A model generated the notes under the pieces. It searched no databases, was not told where the DNA came from, and saw nothing but the letters and a program-made list of their open reading frames with translations. The position numbers were made by a program, and so were the translations under genes. Shown piece by piece: positions 42,401 to 51,664 of a stretch of 64,000 bases of DNA. The DNA lies in NCBI GenBank assembly GCA_039720395.1, contig CM077833.1, forward strand, positions 30,849,478-30,913,477, read 5' to 3'. The DNA comes from Liquidambar formosana (taxonomy: Eukaryota; Streptophyta; Magnoliopsida; Saxifragales; Altingiaceae). The stretch's first letter is position 1. Each line of letters starts with the position of its first letter.

Positions 42401-43202
42401 AGGGTTCAGAAATTTGCTTTAGTAATGTAAATGAGATTGTCATATTAGTATAATTCAAACCTCCTAGCTCGTAACCCAACCCCTTCCAAGGGTAATCTTT
42501 CCCCTGTGGACAGTCAGAAGAGCAGTAGTTGCCGGTAATTGCTTGGCAGAATCTTGTAAACGAAATCCCTCCCCTGAAAGATATTTTGGTGCAGAAAAAT
42601 CAGGGAGGAATCTTTTTAACTAAATATGCTTTCATGTTGAAAGTTTTATAGCTCAACTTACAGGATAGCATTTTCTGGGTTTGTTCCGGCAATGACTGCC
42701 ATGGCTAAACAATGCTTTGCCACCCTTTTTATAACCTTTCGAAACGAACCCGTGAGACAAACCTGAATTACAAGTATAACTGTGTTAGAATTCAGTCGTC
42801 CTTAATTGAATCATTATCATAACAAAATGGTGAGAAAAATACAGGGAACAGACCTGCTTCACATAAGCATAGCGTTTGCAGGATTCTGTATCACCTCTTA
42901 TTGACGCCTTCTCTTCCGAAACAGTTGCTGCAGCATGTTAGGATTAATTTAACAAACAACATATGAAATTTATAATTATTTGACAAGTTTTCTATATAAA
43001 ATAAAATAAAAAAAATGCAAAAGAGGGTGGCTATACCAGAATCCGAACGAACATGAATTGCGACTAAATGGTATCCTAGTTTGACAACTTTTACAAGGTC
43101 ACGGCTGAGCAATTCTGAACAATGGCTATCCACTGGAATTCCGTAATACACCTGCTTTCTTTTGTCCCATTTCTTTGCTGAAACTCCCTTCTTACTCATC
43201 AT
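39412..43202 (-). CDS. receptor-like cytoplasmic kinase with N-terminal USP-like domain
   Basis: Plant RLCK of the type with a universal-stress-protein fold before a Ser/Thr kinase; probably cytosolic signalling, function unknown. Exons 5' to 3': 43037-43202, 42854-42927, 42662-42762, 42461-42573, 41420-42376, 41051-41299, 40800-40960, 40186-40413, 39909-40058, 39412-39660. These join in phase to 815 residues. Residues 1 to about 150 are USP-like ([30 protein letters not shown]). A long Ser/Glu-rich linker with two similar blocks follows (both contain GWPLL). The kinase begins at [15 protein letters not shown]: glycine loop [17 protein letters not shown] lysine, HRDVKSSN catalytic loop, [16 protein letters not shown], and [13 protein letters not shown] at its end. 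All catalytic residues are present. The fourth exon appears to be read in a shifted frame (see findings). Confidence 0.9.
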
Positions 43203-43868
43203 TTTCCCCTTGACCTCTCAGCTTCAAATTTTCTCCAAGCTTTGGACCCTCTTGAATTTGCAGACTTCCCCACAAATATGTATGGGCTAACTATTTTCAC
43301 AAATTCTTCTTTGTGAATTTAAACTATACAGTATGCCCAAATAGGAAAACCCCAAGAAATTTCTCCCTGACTTCATAATTTTATTAAGAAGGTTCAAAAC
43401 AAAAAAAGGGATGGAAACGAGGTGGAAGATGATATTATAGAAAAAAACAATTGCCCATATGCTTAAAGAGTTGAATAAAGGATAATAATAGAGAAAGATG
43501 GGACGACACGGACCTTCCTTACTTTGATTCTTTTGACTGTCATCATCCATTCAAGCCATCATGTCTTATAAAATTCAAATTATAGAAAACTGCGGTCAGT
43601 TGTCAAGAGGATACCAACTGCGACCACATTCAACGGTGGTGGATATATTATAAAATCTGAATACCGTTCTCGGCTTTTTGTTAGGCTTTGTTCTTTGGTT
43701 TAATAAACGGGAGGTCGTTGCCTAACCCCAACCAAATTTGGTGATTTTGGAGAGGAAAAGTGACAAAAGTTAAGTATCTTTCCTTGTCAGATTAAATAAA
43801 TGAAAAAATGAATGTCAACTGTTTGTAACAATCTTTCCATTTTTTGACCCTCTACATTATGGACAATA
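43203..43868. other. upstream region of the USP-kinase gene
   Basis: Expected promoter and 5' UTR of the minus-strand kinase. The frame at 43287-43550 has a hydrophobic centre but no support as a gene. Confidence 0.4.
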
Positions 43869-44148
43869 GTGGAGGAGCAACTTCTCCTCCCTCCCACTTA
43901 TATTACGCCACGTATAATAGTTAATTTTAAAAAATATGGATATATGGATACAAATACGTGAACACGTAAATATAAATATATAGACACATAATCATATTCA
44001 TTTGGACAAATAAACATGTATATATGGACACATAGATGCATGTCTATAATAACATAATATAAGGATATATGTACATAATCAATTTTCATTTGTTTGTTAT
44101 ACATGTGACATAACATGAGTAAAAGGGAGGAGCAGTTGCTCCTCCACA
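43869..44148. mobile_element. 280-bp MITE with GTGGAGGAGCAACT termini
   Basis: The left end GTGGAGGAGCAACTTCTCCTCC and right end GGAGGAGCAGTTGCTCCTCCAC are inverted repeats, each itself partly palindromic. The AT-rich interior has many ATATGGA/ACACATA steps. No clear target duplication and no coding capacity. Confidence 0.75.
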
Positions 44149-44608
44149 GTGAGGAACCAAGTATTATCCCTACATTATTGAGTTACGTGTTTTTTTTTTC
44201 AAATATTAATATTGTCAATAGAATCTATCCTTGCTCCTAATTCTTCCTTTAATATCAACAAATGGGTATCAATTTTTTTCCATAAGATTGAATCCGAAAT
44301 CATTTACTTAACAAATGATGCAAATACTTCTAACCAATACTTAGTACCCGTTTGATCATTTAAGTAAAAATTAAATATTTTACGGAGAATATAATATTGA
44401 ATGCACAAATTTGTCATCTTGAGTAAGACTATTTTAAGAAGGATATATGATTGAATCATCCTTATAATTAATGTTATAGGATCAATTTTAAAAATCCAAA
44501 AAATGTACATGTTATAAATCTCTCTTTCACTTGTCATAATGACCATTAATCTCTTGAATTTTCCCATTCAATACAATGGATATATGCTTTTAATACATAT
44601 TTCCCATG
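44149..44608. repeat. 5'-inserted AT-rich block of the membrane-family repeat unit
   Basis: From about 44388 this stretch (ATAATATTGAATGCACAAATTTGTCATC...) closely matches 47607-47825. It lies where copy 50208-50801 has continuous coding sequence, so it is an insertion or intron shared by the two tandem copies. Confidence 0.6.
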
Positions 44609-44876
44609 TCTCGTGGCATTGGTCTCAAAAACGGTAGTGCTTCACGTCTTGGGGCAACTTTGGTGTGCTATTTCAGATACATATGGGTTTTTCGGAAACA
44701 ATATTAAGGGTGCTTCTGCAGGTTAAGACAGACAACAACTTGTTTGTATCCCCACCGTAGTTGTCGTGTTATGTGGTGGTGTTATTTTGTATAGGTATCG
44801 TTCCTACTTGGGTCCCGCGTCAAAGGTATCGGAGACCTCATCCTGTTGATTGTAGCCTTTGAATTAAAATGAGAGA
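44609..44876 (+). pseudogene. copy c of the unknown membrane-protein family, 3' part only
   Basis: Corresponds to the last third of 50208-50801: ACGGTAGTGCTTCACGTCTTGGGGCA..., GTTGTCGTGTTATGTGGTGG, GTATCGTTCCTACTTGGG. The frame is broken by stops and indels and no 5' part precedes it. The 3' flank also matches that of the 47826 copy, showing a duplication of the whole unit. Confidence 0.75.
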
Positions 44877-46140
44877 TGCTTGGAAAGAAAGGAAGAATGA
44901 ATTTATTTATTTTTTATAGGAATAAATTTATTTTTATTATTATTGTAAATTCACAATCTACGTATTTTACATGAATTAATTGAGGGTCCATTTAGGTGTC
45001 CAATTCAAAATTAGATAATTCAAGGTATTTTACATTAGTATTAAAAGTTTAAATCAATAACCTTGAATTGTTAAATTTAAAGAAATAGTGGACATCATAA
45101 AAAATATGAGTAGAAATTCAAAATAGTGATAATTCATGAATTTCTAAAAATTGACCTTTAACATAAATTATATTGATGACTCTAACTTTTTAATATACTC
45201 AAATGATTAGGAGTGTTAGTGGTTTAGGTTAAAAACCGAGAACCAAACCGAATCAAACCAAGGGTTTGGTTTGGTTTTTTTGTCATTAAATTTGGTTTTG
45301 GTTCTAATTTTAGAAAATGAATTAAATTGCTTTGGTTTTGGTTTTGGTTTTGGTTTTCATGTTTAAACAACCAAACCAAACCGAAAAAACCAAAACATAT
45401 ATATAATTTATATATTATATATCAAACTTTAGTTTCTAAATTTCCTATTCTAATAAGGGTAGAATAGGTAATAGATTCAAAATAATAATACTGAACTTAC
45501 TAGAGTACAAAACCTACTGAATAGTAAGTACTGACTAAGTGACTAGAGATATTGGCATGTATTAGATTGGAGATTTGAATTTGGATTGACATATGTTAAT
45601 ATGTTTCTATTTTGATACAATGTTAAATGGTTTTTTTAGTTACTAATGTAATGTTTTTATTAAAAATGTTTTTATTTGAAGTTTGGTATGTCATTTTTTT
45701 CATTTTTAATTATTTATTACTATTTAATAGGTTAAAACCAAAACCAAACCGAACCAAACTGAAACTTTTTGGTTTGGTTTAGTTTGATTTGGTTTGGTTT
45801 GATTTTTTTTAGTATGATTTGGTAAAAACAAAACCGAAGTGTAATGGATTTGGTTTGAAATCTACCCTAAAACCGAACCACTAACACCCTTACAAAGACC
45901 CTTCTAGCATGACAAATTATCAGTGCTAAAAACAATGATAGTCAAATTATGACTACTAAATAATAAAGATGAGATTTTTCTCTACTCCTTCAATATTTTT
46001 TTATTTAATTTTTTGGTCATAATCAATGACAGCCTGTCAAATGAGCATTTTCTAAGATGGTGGGTTTGTGCCTTTATTGTTATGTAAAATTTGTAGAATT
46101 ATCTAATTTTGAATTGAATACCCAAACAGGTCCTTAAAGA
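44877..46140. repeat. downstream flank of the duplicated unit
   Basis: 44877-45207 and 45893-46140 match the flank of copy d (48090-48480 and 48825-49050): TTGTAAATTCACAATCTACGTA, GACATCATAAAAAATATGAGT and CTTCTAGCATGACAAATTATC. The match is interrupted only by the element at 45208-45892. Confidence 0.75.
45208..45892. mobile_element. 685-bp TIR element, hAT-like, GGTTTGGTTT-rich
   Basis: Ends TAGGAGTGTTAGTGGTTTAG and AACCGAACCACTAACACCCTTA are terminal inverted repeats. The duplicated unit at 48400-48420 lacks the element and shows the empty site. Flanks CAAATGAT and CAAAGACC may be a decayed 8-bp target duplication, which would suit hAT. Internal tracts of GGTTTTGGTTTTGG and their complement can fold back on each other. 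No ORF. Confidence 0.75.
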
Positions 46141-46524
46141 ATTAAACAATCTTATGGTGAGACTTAAGAGATTAAACAGCCGAATTGAGGATCCAATGCT
46201 CGCTAGGAACCATTTGGCATGCCCATTATAATTTGTTCTTGATAGGGCATGAGATTATAATGCGCATGGCAAAGGGAAGCATAGCAATTTGATGAGATTA
46301 ACATGTGTATTTGATTTAGATTAGAGATAAGGTTTATTTGATTTGATAAAAAGAAAACTGATTTGATTTAGGATTTGACTTGAATTTGAATTTGAATTTG
46401 AATTTGAATTTGAATTTAGAAGCTTTTAGGATAAAGTGGGCTTTGTCTCTCCCCCATTATTCATTTCCATTTTATTTTACTTAGAATTTAGACTAGCTAG
46501 GAACGAATCTCACTCTATCCAGAA
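46141..46524. promoter_or_regulatory. duplicated upstream region of membrane-family copy d
   Basis: Closely matches 49862-50207 upstream of copy e, including GATAGGGCATGAGATT, AATTTGATGAGATTAACATG and GTGGGCTTTGTCTCTCCCCC. A hexamer GAATTT is repeated about six times here but only about twice upstream of copy e, so it is a length-variable microsatellite. This conserved block is the candidate promoter. Confidence 0.55.
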
Positions 46525-48085
46525 ATGGCAGGCGTCCTCTGGCTTCTCTTGGGTTTGTAAGTTTTTGTTGTCTTCGTAGTCTGGCCCACTCGGAATTTGT
46601 TTACGCCTTTACGAAATATTCCCTATTATCCCGACTAAATACCTGCAGCCTGCAATATGGAATTGACTTTGTAGTCGAGGGGTTTCAATCTAGTTTTCTT
46701 TGGTTGGCTTATGTTAGGCGCGCGGACGTGCGCCTAACAAAGCAATCGGACGCTATGCAAGATTTTCAGTAGATGTCGTTACTCTTTCTGATGTCATTAA
46801 ATATTTTACAGGAATATATAAATATATTGGGAGCGGTCCTCTCCATTGCTCAAAGAATATTGGACCTCCAGTACTTGAGCGGATGAGAGACACCTCGCAC
46901 ATTTGCTTGATCTAACGGTTTAGCATTCTAATCAATGATAGGGTCATCATACGGCATCGTTTTGTTTTAAAAATGTCCTACGAAAGGCGTCAAAATTAGA
47001 TCTTGTCAGTCATCTCTTCTTCAACTTGATGCCTTGAGACGAGATTCAGAAGCATCAAAACTAGTTTCATCTTGAATTGGTGTTGTTTGCCCCCATCCTA
47101 ATATATAATTGAAATTTCTCTTCTTCTTTTCCTTTTTTTTCTTTTTTTAAAAATAATAATAATGAGATTAATGGAGTGACAAAGATGATTCCATTTGACC
47201 AGTGAGCACTTGAGATGCTAGGGTTTTGTTTTCTGGTGGGGGTGCGAGCCATCATGTGCATCGATGATAGTGGTGTCATATTATTAAATTGATGATTGCA
47301 CTGGGTTCATCCGCTCGTGAATATGACGGGAACTACCATCCTGACTAGAGCCCTTGGATGCCACCGCTAGCTTTAAAAAACTGTGTGTGTATACATATAG
47401 AATCCAGGTAGAAGATAGAGGATGAGAGTAAGAAATATGCTTCACGCCGTCAACCAAACATTTAAAGATCCAAACGACTCCGTTAGGAGATCTTTATCAA
47501 GGATCGCGAACTCAACCATTGGATCGAACAAGTGTGTGACGTGTCTCTCATCCGCTTGAGTATTGGAGATCCAGTATTTTTTTACTAATGGAGAGGAGCC
47601 ATTCCCTATAATATTGAATGTACAAATTTGTCATCTTGAGTGAGACTATTTTAAAAAGGATTGAATCATCCCTATAATTAATGTTATAGGATCAATTTTA
47701 AAAATCCAAAAAATGTATGTGTTTTGAATTTCTCTTTCACTTGTCATAATGACCACTAATCTCTTGAATTTTCCCATTCAATACAATGGATATATGCTTT
47801 TAATACATCTTTCCCATATCTCGTGGCATTGGTCTCAAAAACGGTAGTGCTTCACGTCTTGGGGCAACCTCGGTGTGCTATTTCAGATATATATGGGTTT
47901 TTCGGAAACAATATTAAGGATGCTTATGGAGGTTAAGACGGACAACAATTTGTTTGTATCCACCGTAGTTGTCGTGTTATGTGGTGGTGTTATTTTGTAT
48001 AGCATCGTTCCTACTTGGGTCCCTGTCAAATGTATCAGAGACCTCATCCTGTTGATTGTAGCCTTTGAATTAAAATGAGAGATGC
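46525..48085 (+). pseudogene. copy d of the unknown membrane-protein family, interrupted
   Basis: The 5' part (46525-46800) starts ATGGCAGGCGTCCTCTGGCT and matches copy e almost base for base, but with small indels such as an extra TAAGTTTT after GGGTTTG. At 46800 it passes into AT-rich DNA, a 778-bp transposon (46829-47606) and a 220-bp block. The 3' part resumes at about 47826 and stays open in 47875-48078 (ending VVVVLCGGVILYS…). It cannot make the full protein. Confidence 0.8.
46829..47606. mobile_element. 778-bp long-TIR element inserted in copy d
   Basis: Starts GGGAGCGGTCCTCTCCATT and ends AATGGAGAGGAGCCATTCCC. The arms extend inward for 90 bp or more, including CTTGAGCGGATGAGAGACAC left and GTGTCTCTCATCCGCTTGAG right. 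Flanking 9-mers AAATATATT and TATAATATT agree at six of nine positions, possibly a decayed Mutator-type duplication. No transposase frame. Confidence 0.8.
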
Positions 48086-48489
48086 TTGGAAAGAAAGGAA
48101 GAATGAATTTATTTTTATTTTTTATAGGAATAAATTTATTTTTATTATTATTGTAAATTCACAATCTACGTACTTCACATGAATTAACTGAAAGTCTGTT
48201 TAAGTATCCAATTCAAAATTAGATAATTCAAAATATTTTACATAGTTTTAAAAGTTTAAATCAATAACCTTGAATTGTTAAATTTAAGAAAATAGTGGAC
48301 ATCATAAAAAATTTGAGTAGAAATTCAAAATAGTGATAATTCATGAATTTCTAAGAATTGGCCTTTAATATCAATTATATTGATGATTCCAACTTTTTAA
48401 TATACTCTTAAGAACCCTTCTAGCATGACAAATTATCGGTGCTAAATGCAATGATAACTAAATTATGACCACAAAAAAATAAAGTGGAT

Positions 48490-48825
48490 TTTTCTCCTTT
48501 TTTGTTTTTTTTTTTTGTTTTTTTTTCTTTGTTTTAAGAAAAGGAGCATAAAGCATTAGAGAGGAAACCAGTATCCCAACTAAGTTGGCACACTGGGCCC
48601 TCAATATCACATGCTTACAACTTAGAATTTTATTAAAAATAATGAAACGAGCAATACAAGATAGAAAACGAAGGAAATGACAATCAACAAAGATTAGTCT
48701 TGGTGACTTATACACTTTCACAATCTAGCTCACAAACCCACCAAAAACAACTACAAAACTCAAGGAATAAACCTATAGTTAAGAAGTCCGGACATATCTC
48801 TAGAAAGCTGATTATGAACACCTTT
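48490..48825 (-). mobile_element. retroposon-like insertion with poly(T) start
   Basis: Absent from the matching flank of copy c (45970-46010), so it is an insertion. It starts on the plus strand with long T-rich tracts, i.e. a poly(A) tail on the minus strand. Before that tail the minus strand reads CCAACTTAGTTGGGATACTG, a motif like the 3' ends of plant SINE/LINE sequences. No reverse-transcriptase frame is visible. Confidence 0.5.
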
Positions 48826-49059
48826 AATAATTTTTTAATTTTTTGTGGTCATAATTTGGCTGTTATATGTAATGATAATATGTCACATAAGCATTTTCCA
48901 AGATGATGAATTTGTGTTTTTGATGTTATGTAAAATTTATGGAATTGTCTAATTTGAGGTGAACATTAAAACAGATCCTCAAAGAATTAAACAATCTTGT
49001 GGTGAGAATTGAGAGGGAGTAAACAGTCTAATTGAGGATCCAGTGCTTCTTCTTGAAGC

Positions 49060-49424
49060 ATGAGTCTTATATATAAAAAATTGGGGACGGTTTACCCGGA
49101 CCAGTTGACATCCCTAACAATGCACAATGCACAATGCACAATGCGGACGGTTTCTGAACCATCTTACCGTCTCTAAGCATCTTATATATTTGACATCTTT
49201 TCTAACAGTAAGAGAACAAAACATTATTGATTATTTCTCTTTGTTGCTCGCTTTCCCGCAAAAACCCTCACCTTATTGTCCACCTTCTTGCCATACTCCC
49301 CATTGCCATCGCCGTCGACAATCATTGGACAGCCTCACCGGGAGCCGTCACAGTCGCTGGAGCAAGCTAGATCGCGGGCCATTAGGTCCATGGGCCATTC
49401 GCCTAGACACATGTAAATTCACAA
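49060..49424. other. unassigned insertion within the duplicated unit
   Basis: Sequence not shared with the other tandem copies. It includes a triple ACAATGCACA repeat near 49122-49143. No gene or element ends recognised. Confidence 0.4.
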
Positions 49425-49840
49425 TGGGAGCTTCTATTGGCACTCCAAGACTTACTTTTCATTCCCCACGTATTTTACACTTTAAAGTTTTATGAAAAAT
49501 ATAAAAGGTTTTCATAAAAACTAATCACGTATTCTATTAGAAAACATTATTTTTAACAATTTTTTAGAATAAAGTTTTTCCAAAATCTATCGTTTCAGTA
49601 GACCTTTTTGCCATTTATAGTCTTCGCACAATAAATGACTAAAAAGTCTACTTAAACGATAGATTTTAGAAAAACTTTCTTCCAAAAAGTTATTCAAAAT
49701 GATGTTTACTAATAGACAACACAATCAATTTTTAGGAAAATCTTATATATTTTTCATAAAATCTTAAAATATAAAATAAGCGGGGGACAAAAAACAAGTC
49801 TTTGGGTGCCAATAGAGGCCTTCATTCACAATCCACTGCA
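49425..49840. mobile_element. long foldback element (copy 2)
   Basis: A near full-length palindrome. The left arm has CTTCTATTGGCACTCCAAGAC and AAAATCTATCGTTTCAGTAG; the right arm has the reverse complements of CTCTATTGGCACCCAAAGAC and AAAATCTATCGTTTAAGTAG. The loop is near 49620-49635. It is related to 24371-24765. As RNA it would form a hairpin with arms of roughly 200 bp. Confidence 0.85.
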
Positions 49841-50207
49841 CATGGATTGACTTAAAACAATAAAACAAACTCATGGCGAGACTTAAGATTGAGTACTGAA
49901 AAGTTGAATTGAGCCGTAAGTCAGTATACAGGAACCATTGGCCCACCCCTTGGGGTTTTCTCACCCTTAATTTGCTCTTGATAGGGCATGAGATTGTAAT
50001 GCACATTTCAGCAATTTGATGAGATTAACATGTGTATTTGATTTCGATAAGAGATAAGGTTTATTTGATTTGATTTAGGATTTGACTTGAATTTGAATTT
50101 AGAAGCTTTTAGGATAAAGTGGGCTTTGTCTCTCCCCCATTATTCATTTCTATTTTATTTTTCTTAGAATTTAGACTAGCTAGGAACGAATCTCACTGTA
50201 TCCAGAA

Positions 50208-50801
50208 ATGGCAGGCGTCCTCTGGCTTCTCTTGGGTTTGTTGTCTTCGTATTCTGGCCCACTCGGAATTTGTTTACGCCTTTACGAGATATTCCCTATT
50301 ATCCCGACTAAATACCGGCAGCCTGCAATATGGATTTGCTTTGCAGTCGAGGGGTTTCAATCTAGTTTTCTATGGTTGGCTTATGTTAGCCGCGGACGTG
50401 CGCCTAACAAAGCAATCAGACGCTATGCAAGATTTTCAGGTAGATATCGTTACTCTTTCTGCTGTCATTGTTCTGCGACATTGTTTAGTTGTTTACCGTC
50501 TAGCCTCGTTTGTTTCATGGCCTTGGTATCATATACTCTAGTGCTTCACTTTTTGGCGCACCTCTGGTGGGCTCTTTCGGATATTGGTTTTTGGGATGCG
50601 TTTTTGGGCGTGCTTATGCAAGTTTTGGTTCACGAGACCAGCCACATGTTTGCATCTATTGCGGTTGTGATGTTCTGTGGTGGTGTTATTCCATATAGGT
50701 ATCGCTCCTACTCGGCTCCCCTCACCGCTCATCTCATCCATGCCAAGGGGTCAGAGACCTCGGCCCTGTCGATTGTCTTTGAATTATTGAGAGATGCTTG
50801 A
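50208..50801 (+). CDS. unknown multi-membrane-segment protein, copy e (most intact)
   Basis: Open for 197 codons from ATG 50208 to stop at 50801. I do not recognise the family. Hydrophobic segments: VLWLLLGLLSSYSG, PAIWICFAVEG, VCFMALVSYTLVLHFLAHLW, then FWDAFLGVLMQVLV and FASIAVVMFCGGVIPY. It looks like a four- to five-pass membrane protein without a clear signal peptide. It aligns with copy a at the start and end, but its middle (about codons 65-100) is in a different frame. There the peptide homologous to VDVITLCAAIILRHCL of copy a lies in the overlapping frame. So either copy carries compensating indels. Upstream is a duplicated block shared with copy d. It could be a real gene or a decaying duplicate that happens to stay open. 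Confidence 0.55.
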   Translation: MAGVLWLLLGLLSSYSGPLGICLRLYEIFPIIPTKYRQPAIWICFAVEGFQSSFLWLAYVSRGRAPNKAIRRYARFSGRYRYSFCCHCSATLFSCLPSSLVCFMALVSYTLVLHFLAHLWWALSDIGFWDAFLGVLMQVLVHETSHMFASIAVVMFCGGVIPYRYRSYSAPLTAHLIHAKGSETSALSIVFELLRDA

Positions 50802-51664
50802 AAAGAAGGGAAGAATGAATTTTATTGCGCTTTAGCTCGATGTAATTGAGTAGTTACGTGCTATGTTTTTAAAATATAAATTTCAATTGAAAGAAAATAA
50901 AATCAAATAAGAACTCTCAACCACTTGAAAATTTGACAACGAATGCCTTCTTTATTTTTATTTTATTTTTCTGCTCTGGTACGATATTGAATTCCTGATG
51001 GAGGTTATGCTCTTCCTTTTCTGTATCTTTCCGATATGTAAAATTTAAGACGAGATCAGAACTATGCTGGGTTTTGAATCAGCAAGAAAGACTCATTCAG
51101 GTCAATTTCTACAGCCTAGTCTTTTGCTTCCTCACAGTTGTGCTAGTAAGAAATAGGGTGAGGCAGCTAAAGCAGCTTTGATAAGCAACTGGTCAAATTG
51201 GGGATTATTCCATTTAGAAGCTTCGTGTACGTGGAGTCTTGCATCACATATAAGCTGGCAGTGGTGAAACTATAAGCCAAGCAAAGGACTCTTTGGCCGC
51301 CAGGATGGTTTGTGAGCTACACAACAAGCTGAGCACATAAACATTAAATCGAAGGCTTAAGGTCGAGAAAGACCTTTCCATTTCCGTACGTCAATGAAAA
51401 ATAAAATGATCATAAATTGCCATATATAAGAAAATTGGCAGACATACAAAATTTTCAACCCTACATGTAGATTGGCACAACCTATCCCGTTCTCACCACC
51501 ATCAAAATCCATCCCAATCTACCCATGTTTCAACATCCCCACTACTCTATAAGCACATAAAGACTGCTTCTGGCCTTTGGTGCTTTTTACAAAGGACATT
51601 TAGCAAATACAATCGGTTAAGTATGCTCGCTGAAACTGTACAAACCGCTTTGAGTGTTGATAAG
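50802..51664. other. intergenic, 3' flanks of copy e and the lysine-rich gene
   Basis: No gene seen. It should hold the 3' UTRs of two converging genes. Confidence 0.45.
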
